From Cristatella mucedo (taxonomy: Eukaryota > Bryozoa > Phylactolaemata > Cristatellidae): a stretch of DNA of 64,000 bases. The stretch is from the NCBI GenBank assembly GCA_009760855.2, contig WPIO01000033.1, positions 2,334,501 through 2,398,500 on the forward strand, in the 5' to 3' direction. The notes beneath the pieces are model-generated. The model made no database searches. It saw only the letters and a program-made list of their open reading frames with translations, and was not told the DNA's origin. Position 1 is the stretch's first letter. Each line of letters begins with the position of its first letter. Of this stretch, positions 13,400 through 25,510 are shown one piece after another. Both the position numbers and the translations under genes were made by a program.

Positions 13400-14094
13400 C
13401 CTTATCCATGCTTGAAGACGAAGATCATTCCTGTAACTCACTGCTAGCTCGCCTACCGGCCTATGCAATCGGGCACATGCAGCATCTGGTGCAAAACACT
13501 GCAGCTAGGCTTGTCTGTCGTGAGTGTCAAAGTTGCCACATCACACCACTTCTCTCCAACTTGCACTGGGTCCCACTCAAGCAAGGTATGAACTTAAGGT
13601 TTTGTCATTCAATTTTAGGTCCCTCATTCTTTGGCTCTAGCTTACCTATCAGACCTACTGCCCCAACCAAGCTAAGCATCTTTGCACCCACTTGTATCGC
13701 CAGTTTACCTATACCTCGTAAGAACCTCAAATCCTTTGGAGACCGTGCCTTTTTTTCGTATGCTCCCAAAGCTTGGAACTCATTCCCGACTTGCGTCACG
13801 ACATCTCCTGACTTGACCACATTTAAAAAGAAACTAAAAATGCACCTATTTATCACAGCATTTAGTGAGTCCCAGTGATTTGACTTTTATCTACTTATGC
13901 GTGCTGACACTGTGTATGCTGCCACTAACCATACTTGCATGCTAACCATGTGCATGTTACCCATAACTATGTTATTCCTGTTGTTTATTGAGCATGCTAC
14001 TACTAACCATTCGATCGTGTTTCTTTTGCTGCAAATTTAAAGTGCCTATACAGAGTTATATGAGGGTGCTATACCAAATGTATTATTATTATAA
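13400..14094 (+). mobile_element. LINE family A, 5' truncated
   Basis: Sense copy of the ORF2 C-terminal region with a 150-codon open stretch from 13408: [53 protein letters not shown]. It then has the 3' untranslated region and a short ATT end. Several other LINE A copies can be aligned to it. Confidence 0.92.
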
Positions 14095-14335
14095 GATGAA
14101 CGAACTACCATTCCAAAGACTGGCAGGGTCTCTTAGTAAATAATGCATTTATACAGAGACCAAGCGACCCAGATGCCGTCTGGACGCTGAAAGGTTAACA
14201 AGACAAATTGAAAAAGAGCTACAAACCCACAGCTGTTCCTTACGGCATTTGATGAGTCCTCCTGCATTCTCCTTTATGAGCACACGAGTGACAACATGTG
14301 TGTGCACGTTATGAAAAGTCAATTGACTTGCTTCT

Positions 14336-14425
14336 ATTCCAGCATATGTAAAGTGTACAGAAAGAGATTTAGTTCTCCTACTGCAATATATACATGTTCT
14401 ATTATTATTATTTTTTATTATTAAT
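14336..14425 (+). mobile_element. LINE family A, solo 3' tail
   Basis: Sense tail: ttccagcatatgtaaagtgt, acagaaagagatttagttct, then a TTA microsatellite. Confidence 0.75.
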
Positions 14426-17066
14426 GTTAATTATGAATGAAAAGAGATGGAATGAGTTTAAAATTATTCGCTAAGCGTTTAAGTCTGATTTAAATCATCG
14501 TTCGACAAGCTCGCGGTCAATGCTGCTACCATACTAAGTTGTTTATGAGAACTAATCCTGGGATCTGCAGGGAAATGGACTACCTAGTAGCTGTACCACT
14601 TTTAAGCGGCACAAAAGGCACTCAAGAATGGCAGATGCCAAGGCATACCTCTTCAGCTCCCTTTACTAACCACGCCAGCCCGATTATATTAAAGCTTATT
14701 TTTCCAAGTGAAAGAAACAGAATACGCATCGTATAGAATCGTGTGGCACCAGACACTAGAAAATTAGGGGCCACCATGAAGGAACCGAGGGTGAGGAGGT
14801 ACCACGAGATTGCCAACGTATAAACAAAATCGACACAATATCGGGGCTAATAATAGCTGAAAGCCGAGGAGAGTATGACTAATACTGCTACACCAATTCC
14901 GAAATTCACGCACATTTTTGTCTCACCAAATCCTTTAGTAGTCTGATTTGGTTAATTCCCTAAGCTACTCGACAGAGATCCTGGAGCTATACAAACTAGA
15001 CTAAAGATTCATATGGACGAGTGAAACCACCGTTTCACTATCGCGATTTAAATCTGTTTGGGATCAGCTCTTAGTTTTTTCTATAAGTTTCGGGACTCAT
15101 TGCCTCATTTTGGTCATTTGCTAAGCGCAATATAAAGCAGATATTTTTCAAACTTCCTCATGCCCTTAAAAGAGCTCTCACACTTCTTCGCCCGTGTATG
15201 CGTGGCCTTTTCTTCTATGAGTTCGATTGTCTCGTCTCTTACCGAGCTCGCTAGTTCGGTGCTTGTACAGACTGCATAGCGAACGCACTGCCTGCTGAGT
15301 GGAGAAACTATGAGCGGCAGTCCATGTCCTTCAGATGGGGGAAAATGTGTGAATACCAGCTCATATTTAGTGCAGAGTGTTCGCAGCAGCTCAGGCTTTG
15401 GAGTAGCAGAAGCAATGTGAGTGCCTTCTCACATCTTGTGGATGACATCGCACGGGCGTCATTTTACTGCCGTGATCATGACACGTGTGTGGAGCACGAT
15501 TCGCGCATTTGCATGCGGCATTGGCACGAAAGATCTCAGGTACTGGCCAGCGAGCACGCCGTGTGCAGACTATCAGTTCCATAAAGCGAACCAGCTGCCA
15601 CTCTCGCTGCTGCTGTGCTATTTAATAATAACCATACATTTGTATTGGGGCCCCCAGAGAACTTAATCTCTCTCTTGGCACTTAAAATATGCTGCACAGG
15701 ATGAATGATCACAAAATGTTGCTAGACTTTTTCAAGCGCAGTCAATTACCTGAGCCAACAAACGTGCAGTTAGTTATTTACCTATGTGCCTATCAGAATT
15801 TACTGAATTGCAGTTTGCTATTATAACAATACGTTAGCCACAAAGCTTATTTAAATTTAAAGTAAGCTTACCAGCGAAAGCTCCACGAATTGGTGCTTTG
15901 CTCAGGAGGCAAAAATGAATGAGCCGCGAGGGTCAACAAACGAGCTATTGCGCCCTATGATTTCATGCCAACTACCGAGCTGATTTTATAGAACTTACCG
16001 GTCTTGCACTGGAAATAGCATATGCTGGAGTACAATCTCGGAGGTGGTGTCAACAATCAGCATGCACAGTATGGCTATACTTGTCGTATACCGCATCCTT
16101 GCTGCTTCTTGAAAGCTTCCCTTCTTCAGGTGATGCTGGTGCCCATAGTCTCGGAGGGCTCTTTATATGCCATCAAATCATATGGGATGGGCAATGCTAT
16201 TAGCTGCAGTCAAGGCTTCTAGGTCAAAGTTTACTTTAGCTATAGCCTCTCCAAGCTGTGTGGTTAGGCGATGGATATAATCTCATCTAGCTACTGAGAC
16301 TGCACTCACGGCGTTTATCTAAATTTGATGGTCATTAGAACGTCAAAATGCGGGTAGCTACCCAGAAACCCCGGTGCTGTGTAAAAAAAATCCTCGCCCA
16401 CTGATGGTCGAGCGTCGCTGCTATTGCCCTGGCGCGCTATTCAATGTTCTGCCAAACGACCCGGGCAAACTTCCGATGGACTGGCTGTAATCATGCATCT
16501 AAGCGGCGGCGGTGGCGGCGGAGGAGTGGCTCCCCCGCTGCTGCTCTCCCGCACCGAAACTGATCAGATAAAACGATGGCTCAGGACATCTAAATTCACC
16601 CGCCCGATGCGGGCTTGGAGGACGTAAGTTCCGACAGTTGCTCGAGACCGCAAGGAGGATGGCGACGAGACGACTAAGCTCGTTAGTTCTCGGCATGCAA
16701 TCCGCATATTGAAGTGGTCGCTAGTGGCTTAAGCGGTTCGGACCACTTTGATGGCGCACTGCAGAGGTCGATACTTGTCTGCTCTATACCCTGTCATAGG
16801 CAAGCTCTGTGCAAATCGCAAGTCTTGTGCGAAGTTTGGAAGCTAGCACTTAGCATTCTATCTTGGCGTTTCATGCAGCGCATAATGTCACGGAAGCCTG
16901 CCTGCTGTAAGCGTTTCTCGTACCGAGATGCTGGCTCCATTAACAAGTGCATTACTAAAAGAACTGTCTCCGTGGTCACTAGGTACTGTATCGGTCAGAT
17001 GCCCGAAGTTCTAGTCTCCCTGATATGCACTGTGAAAGTAACAGGCTTGGCCAAGGTATCTCGAGA
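14426..17066. other. Unrecognised except a solo LINE tail
   Basis: Holds the LINE A tail at 15646 and a short GGC-rich patch near 16502-16525. I could not connect any open frame into an exon chain. Confidence 0.4.
15646..15702 (-). mobile_element. LINE family A, solo 3' tail
   Basis: Antisense tail: cccccagagaacttaatctc, tctcttggcacttaaaatat. The microsatellite end is gone. Confidence 0.72.
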
Positions 17067-17352
17067 TGAAAAGGGAGAGAGAGAGGAGAGAGAAAAGAGA
17101 GAGAGAGAGAGAGAGAGAGGGAGGGAGGGAGGGAGGGAGGGAGGGAGGGAGGGAGGGAGGGAGGGAGGGAGGGAGGAAGGGAGGGAGGAAGGGAGGGAGG
17201 AAGGGAGGGAGGAAGGGAGGGAGGAAGGGAGGGAGGAAGGGAGGGAGGAAGGGAGGGAGTAAGGGAGGGAGGAAGGGAGGGAGGAAGGGAGGGAGGAAGG
17301 GAGGGAGGAAGGGAGGGAGGTAGGAAGAGAGGGAGGAAGGGAGGGAGGGAGA
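17067..17352. repeat. (GGGA)n / GGGAGGAA purine array
   Basis: About 285 bases of pure purine on the + strand: GA run, then GGGA units, then a higher-order GGGAGGGAGGAA pattern repeated about ten times with rare T interruptions. It opens long frames on both strands that are not genes. Confidence 0.97.
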
Positions 17353-17353
17353 T

Positions 17354-18800
17354 AGTATAAATTGTGAAACGAAATGGACCAAGCACAGATCCCTGGAGTA
17401 CCTTTTTCTTTAAAGATTCTCCGTATCAATGTGTCCCGCTGAGATCGATGCTCTGAAATCTCTGACTGAGACTCGGCCTAAACCTTAGAAGTGGAATGCC
17501 ATACTTGGGCAAGCTGATGTGCACAAGAAGGACTCAAGGCGGTAATACTAATAATAGTAAGTCTTTTTTAATGCTTAGCACTAAGAAAATTGAATTTCTG
17601 CTCAGTGCTTTGCAGCTTCCTGCAAGAGAAGCAATAATCAAGAATCAATAACAAGCATTATATCTTATTTTATCAAGCATACAAAAGCACCCATGACAAC
17701 ACTCATGGTCCCAAGCTAGTAGGATCACTTGCTATTAGCACAGGCAAAATCACGCACAAGTAAGCACTCAAAGCACACAGGAAAAAAGACACGTTCGCAA
17801 TCGATCCATCTCAAGAGGTCCAGCAGAACTGGGAGCGATACTCTGACTAGCTTTTCTGAGGAGGTCGTTATGCACTCGCAACAGTGCCGACTCGATGGAC
17901 TGATAAGCTCGAAAACGCTTTCTGAAGTGGCTAGGTTTGAAGTTTCAATGTAAGAAGAGACAGCCTCGTATCTCTGAAGGAAGACGGTAGACATGGGGTC
18001 TGGATGGCTGCAGTCTTCTTCTGAGAGTTAAACTTGGAGATGAGAACACTAAAAGCAGGTTTGAAGGTGGATTTTGAGGTTAAGCTAGTTATGTAGGAGT
18101 TAGGAGTGCAGTGGAGATGTTACAGTGGGAATTGACTCTCTGATCTTATCTACCTTGCTGGCAGAGTACTAGACAAAAAATCTGCTACATCTTCGCAAAA
18201 ATAATTAGACAAGGAGCTGACCTAAGAGGGCTTAATAAAGGAGTTAGTTGACGGACGACATAAGAATTTGCTGGTGTGCATTTACGATTCCTCCATGCTT
18301 CTATCGAAGCTAGACTCGGCCTTAGCTAGAGTGGATCGGTAAGACCTAGACTACTTCTAGAATGCCCGTCGATGCACTCAGTCCTGATCTTTTTTCTGCT
18401 GTATAGAGCATGTATTTAGTAGCCCTAGTGTGTTCACTGTCTGCAGCTGTTTTGTTTCTACATCTCGAGTTTAGTGTCTGCATAGGCCATCTGTTTGATG
18501 GGGTACACAGAGCTTAGTCAGACGAGCAAGCTGATCCAGAATACTGGCTAGCGTCGTGTTGCAGCATGAGTATGTCGGCCAGCCCATTGCTGGGAGCACA
18601 ACACGGGCTTGAGTATTCTGTGCACCAAAACCTGGCGAAAAGTCTTGATATTCGGCACTTGTGAACTTCTGGCCATTGTAAATCAATCATTCGTCTGGTA
18701 ACCCACAATTTTCGAACAGCATATCCAAAACTTGCATGGCATTCTAAGTATACTTCGAGAAGAGTTGGTCTATAGGACCCGTTTTTTGTTACAACCAATA
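17354..18800 (-). mobile_element. LINE family A, degraded upstream part of ORF2
   Basis: Antisense and badly diverged. Recognisable in reverse translation are S-S-Y-I-E-T-S-N-L-A (the YSETSNLA block of the copy at 29446), the region upstream of RT (gatcttatctaccttgctgg parallels gatcttgtctatcttggtga at 30967), and LDQLARLTKLCVP, typical of the endonuclease-RT linker in this clade. It directly adjoins the GGGA array at its 3' side. Boundaries are approximate. Confidence 0.65.
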
Positions 18801-19050
18801 GTCAAAATGTAGTCACTTCCGTCGAGATAAAAAATATCAACTGCTTGCTATTGGTATGGATATTCTAGATTGCGTGCACCGCAGCAATCTCAGGCAGGTA
18901 ACCGTTTCAATCCTTTGACATCGGCTGTAAGCTTCTCTTAAGTCCACAATTAATTTGATGTAATCAGGACCATATGTTGAGGTTTTGTCAAGCGTGATAG
19001 TTTTGGCGGTGCAAAATGGCCTTCTTACAGGTGCTGCAAAAGCTACTGGT

Positions 19051-19214
19051 TAAATGATATCAAACAACTTATTTATATAGTGGCAGAAGAGTTTTAACGG
19101 CTATCACCCACCCTTTGCAGTGGGCAATAAAGTATCGCCAATTTCAGAAATCGAAACCACGACCTAGATCGTGAAGATCGAGCGCCGTACCCCTGGGCTA
19201 AGACTCAGCGAAGC
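19051..19214 (-). mobile_element. SINE1, tRNA-derived, diverged
   Basis: Antisense copy: aacggctatcacccaccc, cagtgggcaataaagtatcg, a degraded box B complement (gaaatcgaaaccac) and a variant head ending ctgggctaagactcagcg. The variant head also occurs in the copy at 62644, suggesting a subfamily. Confidence 0.78.
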
Positions 19215-19604
19215 CTGCTCGCCTTTAGAGATCTGGTCACAATGGGTTGTTAAGTCATGCTTAGTCGTCGGCGGAGAAATACGAACATTCGTCCGAATCA
19301 TTCCTTGCAGGAAAACTGTGCTTTAAATCTCCCTATGGCTTGGTCCAAGTTGTCTGTCTCCCGGTGACGCACCACAGTCGAAGCTCGTAAATCTTGATTG
19401 CGTCACGACCCATAGCCTTTGGCATCGTGACCACATCAATGGGTCCATCCTTGGTCGATTACTCAGAAGCAAGCCTTTAATACATGAAGTGATCCTTCCA
19501 TTTCCCATTTCATCAACTCCGACACAGCATTAGATTGTACTCTCTTAATTTTCGCTGGGCATGTGCAACCACTCCGCTGACGTATGCAGGTGTATCGCGA
19601 CAGA

Positions 19605-19606
19605 TC

Positions 19607-19705
<99 letters not shown>

Positions 19706-19709
19706 CCTC
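19605..19709. repeat. (CT)n array
   Basis: About 70 bases of uninterrupted CT followed by a CTGT-interrupted part. Mirror of the GA array at 8840 in composition. Confidence 0.97.
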
Positions 19710-20523
19710 TCACCACTGACGCGTTGCATAGACATTATGCCACATGGTGGCCACTACAATAAATGTTTATTCTTAACAAGTTCCTAGCGAGCGTGCACTA
19801 GCCTGATATGGCTTAAAATCAAAAAGCAAATTAGTTATCAGGAAAATTATATGTATCTATTGACTACGAGATGCAGAGCCATGCTCGAGTACATACGATC
19901 AGCCATAGCGTGCAACTCACTTCGAAGCATCAAGTTCAAATGGATTATTCTATTTGAGACGAGCGGTGACCGTACGTACATATAATTCAGAAGCCGTTAA
20001 TAATATAAAAGGCAGTCATAATCAGGCTAATCTAGCGTGTGCTGAAGTTTTACCACCCTTCTTAAATTAAGGCAGCCTCCGGCGGGGATAATATCAGAGA
20101 CCCAATGTAAGAAACTACTAAAGGTGTCAACGTTTGACTTAGCCACCTCTTTATACCCTAATATAGATTACCGCAGAGGATTTTTGGGTGTCTTGCTTGC
20201 AGCTGTCTTTGTAACTGTCTTACCTTCGTCTTCATCCCCAGCAGCCGCTATAACAATGAATTGGCCATCAATGCGTCTTCAGGACCTGAGGTTTTTCAGA
20301 TGTTCAGGTAATCAGCACTTCACTAGGCTGAAGATCGGCGAATACGTTTAGCTGCAGTGCTTTCTCATACAATAACAAAATGGTCTAACATCCAGAGCAC
20401 TATTAGCGGACGCAAATCAAGGAGGTACAAACCTGTATGCATCGTTACGCAAAAACTGCGTCTGGAACTTATAACGTTCGTCCCTAGAATCGTCTCAATA
20501 ATCAGTCTTGCCTGCTTTAAATT
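19710..20523. other. No recognisable feature
   Basis: Between the CT array and the first SPIN-like element. Short frames only, no motif. Confidence 0.4.
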
Positions 20524-20531
20524 CTTTAGAC

Positions 20532-20716
20532 CAGCGGTTCTCAACCTGTGGGTCGCGACCCCATTTGGGGTCGAACGACTCTTTCAAAGGGTTCGCCCTA
20601 AGCCATCGGAAAAATGCATTTCCACATTTTGCACACACTAATTTTATCGTTGGCATCGCCACAACATGAGGAGCTGCATCAAAGGGTCACGGCATTAGAA
20701 AGGTTGAGAACCACTG
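20532..20716. mobile_element. SPIN-like non-autonomous hAT element, copy 1
   Basis: This 185-bp element has short terminal inverted repeats: it starts CAGCGGTTCTCAACC and ends GGTTGAGAACCACTG. It is flanked by identical 8-bp target duplications CTTTAGAC (20524-20531 and 20717-20724). The duplication fits the nnnTAnnn preference of Buster-type hAT transposons. Internal sequence (GGGTCGCGACCCC near the left end, CCACAACATGAGGA near the right) matches what I remember of SPIN (SPACE INVADERS) miniature elements. It has no coding capacity and would need transposase in trans. The intact duplication shows a real insertion of modest age. Confidence 0.93.
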
Positions 20717-20724
20717 CTTTAGAC

Positions 20725-22624
20725 AGTCTCTGGTTTTTAGCTGAACAAAATTCAGCCGATATTTTAACTGAGCATAAAACCACTGGCAGACTTTGAAAGC
20801 AAAGTAAAAAACTAAGATACGACTAATCGAACAGAAAGACCAAGTCATCTGCTTTTACGATTAGCCCATTCAACAGCAGTGACATGGTCGTTATCGCACG
20901 AAGTTCGTTGCAAGCGCGGATGACAAGATCACAGCATTCCATCCACTAGCTTGAAAACTCAATGGAATACTATAGCAGCAGCAACGTAGATGACACAATC
21001 GTCGACAACAGGATACTAACCAAGTCTTCGAAAATAAGAAGAAGAAAAGTCCAAACATAGAGATCGCGAGATAGATGAGCAGTCGTCTACCTCATCCCGA
21101 ATAATCGGTATACGACGGGTAGCAATACCAGTATACCTGCATAGCACATTTCAGCAACTGGAATCCTCATCGTCCACACAATGAGAGTTGGCAGCAGTTA
21201 CGTGACGCAGACACCAGCAGCAGTGTGATCGCTAAGTAGGGAAACATCTCGTCCAGCATCAGAGAAGCAGTTCATAACCTCTCCAGTACGTACTGCCTGA
21301 ACAAGTACGAGTCTCGCGGACATAGCAATAGTCCCGACATATGCATGACAAATACTGGTGTCTCGCAGGTGCCTCGAAGCACGGCTAAGGAGCACCGGAT
21401 GCTGCTGCTGCCTCGTTACACGGAAGCTTAACGAAAGTCCATGACGTCAAGGTGGACCGGGGAATTTAGTAGCCTCTGAAAGGCACGAATGGCTAGCATT
21501 AACAATAGTTTATAGCTTTATTAGAAGCCCAAAATACCACTAGCTCATTATTTCGTTCGACATATTGGGTTATCATAGGTTGGAATTCAGAAACAACTAC
21601 TTATCTCAAAGACAAACTAACACAACATATTCTTGATGTATTACGCCAACGTTTCCGTATGCTCTATTAAATTACCAACTTCTTCATCATCATAGTTTAT
21701 TGGGTGGTAACATAGCATTGCTGGGGCCTATATATCTTATATTTAGCGGGAATTTCATAATCTCTAACCCGTCTTTTTCCGGTCTTGACTTATGTGAGTG
21801 TCATGAGGAAATGAAGATGACTTCGGCTGTCAAACAGAAGTTATGAGAATATTCAAAATGATGGGCAACGAATGACAGACGCTGAGCAATGCAACCAAAT
21901 ATTTACTTGTTATGTATAATCCTGAATTCATTTACCATAGCGAATATGGTGCATACTAGAAAGTCACAGTGTGAGACCTGTAAACGTTAGGCTAAGTTGC
22001 GATTTTGAAAAATACACTGGAGAACTCGCGGTCTGCCGTCCCATTGGAAATTTGGACGCCGGATAAATAGCTGAAGACATTAGGTCAGAGAATAACAACT
22101 AAATTTATAGAAAAAAGTTATAATTGCATTTTAGTTTTGAGCCCCCGAGAGGACTTTAATTTTCTTATTACGCCAAAGCAAACCGTGTTTATCCACTGAA
22201 CATGGGTTGCATGGGTCGGTCGAAACGAACACTGCTACGTGACCAGCTTCCTTTCGTTTTTTAATCGATTGCTGGGGGTTGATTGAGTTGCTAGGCAAGG
22301 AGCTGACCAGTAGCGGTAAACTGTACACTTATACATGCGCCATCTCTTTTATTGTTGTAGTCGACGCTCGAGATCGAGCTTCGGGATTCGAACTTGCAAT
22401 CGAACTGATGGTTCTTGAGTACCACTACCAAGCGAGGTTGCCCTTTTAAGTCCGACAGAAACCAGTCGATCGAGGGGCTGCATTGTGGCCAGAAAAAGCC
22501 ATACATTTTTTAAGAGAGACTGAACCACGACCTTGCAAGTGGCGATCGGCTGCTCGGTTGGCTGAAGAACTGGCGTGCCCCACATGGGGCATGTCGTCTG
22601 CTTAAGGAGGCTGGCAGCCCCTAA

Positions 22625-22683
<59 letters not shown>

Positions 22684-23914
22684 TTGCTCAGGCCCCTTGC
22701 TCAATACAGCCCTATTGGCTATAGAGCTGTATCGAGCAAAGGACCCAAGACCGGCGAGCCTGGCTACAAATAACAAGGGTGATCCTGCTGGCATATCGTT
22801 CTGGGAAACTACGTCTACCTCTGCCTCCCACTGACCTTCAGACCGGACAGTTCCTTCGTGCTTGTCAATCCTATTTCAACATCTTAGCCTAGCAGTAAGG
22901 GTAAGTTGACACCCAGTCGAATGGCGCGGCAAATGCAGTTTGACGATCCGCGGGCTCGCAAGGCTCGTAGTAGTGCGGTCCAGTGTCGTCTGAATGTCGG
23001 CATTACTCAGCAGAGGGGCCAGCAGAGTCAGGTCGGGGGACCTGAGCGTCAAAGGGCTGAAGTTTTCATACATTGAAAGCTATGTTAGCGATTTCTGAAT
23101 GTACGCTAAGGATTCGCCTTAAGGTAGATTATATGACGGTGTCGCGAAATGACACCAAATGGGTAGCAAAATGTAAAGGTTTGCAGGGTCTATTTCCAGC
23201 ACTGCACAGTTTACGTCCGCACGCAGCCCCCAAAAGCCACAGAGGGCAAATCTCTGAGGTTTCCGACCTTCCCTTAATTTCCTTTAAATTCTCTTCTGCA
23301 GAGTAAGAAAAAATAAAACGCAACTGTTGAAAGAGATTTACATAGCCCCATTTTCATACTGACCGCCTGCAGCAGGACCCCACCCACAAAATGGGCCTAC
23401 TGCGATTACCTAACCTGGCGGAAAAGACCCAGTAAACAGCACATAAAATTTGGTGGCGAGCTGTTTCGTGTTTTCCGAGCGATTACTTGTTTTCACTATT
23501 ACTTCGAGTGATTACGCTCCGAGCTCCGCTGGCTTCACTCACTAGTGGAGTTCTAGGTGCAATGGGTGGCAATGCTGACTGAATTATTTCGAAGCTGACT
23601 CTCGCTTTCTTGAGTAGTGCCTGCAAGAAATGCTGGCCGACCGATTGTAATCCCTAGCCCAGCACAGGGCAATGCCGGAAGTTTACGCAGCCGGCAAGAC
23701 GGGCTCTTGAACTATAGCTGCCCCGATCGCACTCGTTTGCGTCGAAGCCGCGGTCGGAAGCTCTCCGAGCCAGCGAAGCGAATATGAGAGCAGCCACAGC
23801 ACAATCGTTACGGCTGGAACCGCCGGTTGCAGCCGAGCCCAGGTCTACGTGGCCACTCGTAATTAAAAAGCTACGATGTAGATGATGTAGCTCCGTCAGT
23901 AACTCCACAAAGTC
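20725..23914. other. Unrecognised except the (TA)n array
   Basis: About 3.2 kb without a LINE, SINE or exon that I can support. The overlapping minus-strand frames near 22131-22585 lack motifs. Confidence 0.4.
22628..22681. repeat. (TA)n array
   Basis: About 54 bases of uninterrupted TA dinucleotide, no flanking duplication noted. Confidence 0.97.
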
Positions 23915-25510
23915 ATAAAGACCATGTGGGTGTTACGCAGGAGAGTTTTGTATAGCGCACTCACAGCCTAAGCGGCTTTCGGTACGCATTCGGTAGCCAA
24001 CAGACTTCGTCTCACGCAACAAAGAGAAAGTGGGAAGCATAGCAGAGTTAGGAGAGCAGTTGAGGTAGTGAGTAGCACAGAAGTAGCAGTTCAGGACCGC
24101 TGAAAAAGATGTGCCATAGTCGGCAGTTGGAGAGTAGTTGTCGTTGCGTAAGAATTGTGGAAGCGAGTTCCACAGTCTAGGACCTGCAGAGCTAAAGCTT
24201 CTGTCGCCAACTGTCTTTAAGCGGAGGAATGAGACAGCTAATTTATTGTCCACACAGGACCTGAGGGCGCGAACAGGCTGAAACTGATGCAGCAGTTCAG
24301 CTAGGTACGAAGGAGCCAAGCCGTGGCGGGCCTTGTGGGTCAGTGTAAGAACTTTGCTCTGTATCCTTCGCTCAACCGGCAACCATCCTAGCTCTTTCAG
24401 CAAAGGAGACACGTGCTCAAACCGCTGGGACTTGAAGACCAGCCTTGCAGCCATATTCATAGTCCGCTGTCGTGGCATAATAGCTTTCTTTGGTAGCCCA
24501 GCCAAAAGGGAATAACACTAATCAAGCCGAGGCAGAACTAAAGAGCTAGTTAAATTTTTTACAAGCCACTGTGGGAGACAGCTTCTAATCTTGGATAGGG
24601 ATCGGATGTGATGGCTAGCTGTAGAGGCAGTCTTCTGAATGAAACTTTTGAAATTGAGGCAGCTGTCGAACACGACACCTAGATTACGAGCACGTGGTGA
24701 AGGTCGCATAATAGCATCACCTATTAGAACAGCAAAGCCTTTTTATCCAGCCACACGCTTAGGGTGTTCTATGAGAAGCAGTTCGGTTTTATCGTCATTT
24801 AATTTCAGGAAGTTTTCCGACATCCAGGATCGAATATCGGCAAGGCAAGCATTCAGTTTCTCAGTTGCTGCAGCAGATTCCGACGGTTTAAATGACAAAT
24901 ACAACTGAGTATCGTCAGCATAGAAGTGATATCCTATTCCATGGGCCTTAATCACTTTTCCCAGAGGTTGCGTATAAATAGAGAACAGCAAGAGACCAAG
25001 TACAGACCCTTGAGGGACTCCACAGGTGACCCTTCTCATGTGTGAGACCAGACCCCCACACGACACGGATTGAACACGATCAGACAAATACGATTTAAAC
25101 AACGCCAGTGCTTCGTCTGCCAGACCGATCGTTGTTCTCAATCGTTCAAGCAGAACTTCGTGATCAATAGTGTCGAAGGCAGCAGACAGATCTAGCAGAG
25201 CTAGGGCAGTGACATTCCCGTCGTCGTTGCCACGTAGAATGTCATTGTTAACACGGAGGAGAGCAGTTTCAGTAGAGTGCTGCCTGTTGAAACCTGATTG
25301 AAATGTATCTGACATTCCATTATTTTCAATATATTCAACTAGCTGCTTAGCAACAATTTTTTTCAAGAATCTTTGATAAGAACGGAAGAAGGGAAACTGG
25401 ACGATAGTTTGCTAGGACCTCTGCATCTAATCCAGGCTTTTTAAGAATGGGTCTAACGATTGCCGATTTTAAGGACTTGGGGACGACCCCTTTTCCCAAA
25501 GAAGCACGAT
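23915..25510 (-). mobile_element. LINE family B (CR1/L2-like), longest RT copy
   Basis: This antisense copy is about 1.6 kb and the best-preserved coding remnant of family B. A 207-codon open frame (24743-25366) carries the reverse-transcriptase blocks: LALLDLSAAFDTIDHEVLLE (block A with the first catalytic Asp), GVPQGSVLG (block B) and [14 protein letters not shown] (block C with the A-D-D pair). Further downstream are NLGVVFDSCLNFKSFIQKTA and, from 24505, a 190-codon stretch with RLVFKSQRF and GDRSFSSAGPRLWNSLPQFL. The two frames are separated by stops, so it cannot make one protein. The 5' end with the endonuclease is absent. Confidence 0.95.

Noticed and set aside
16714-17429. Long open frames on both strands (Gly/Arg/Glu and Pro/Ser-Leu rich)
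   Set aside because: Produced by the GGGA array, which lacks stop codons in every frame.
19463-19787. Arg-Glu and Ser-Leu open frames
   Set aside because: Artefacts of the CT array.
24743-25366. Host gene encoding a reverse-transcriptase-like protein
   Set aside because: The frame is part of a multicopy LINE with broken frames on either side and a 3' end shared with other copies.
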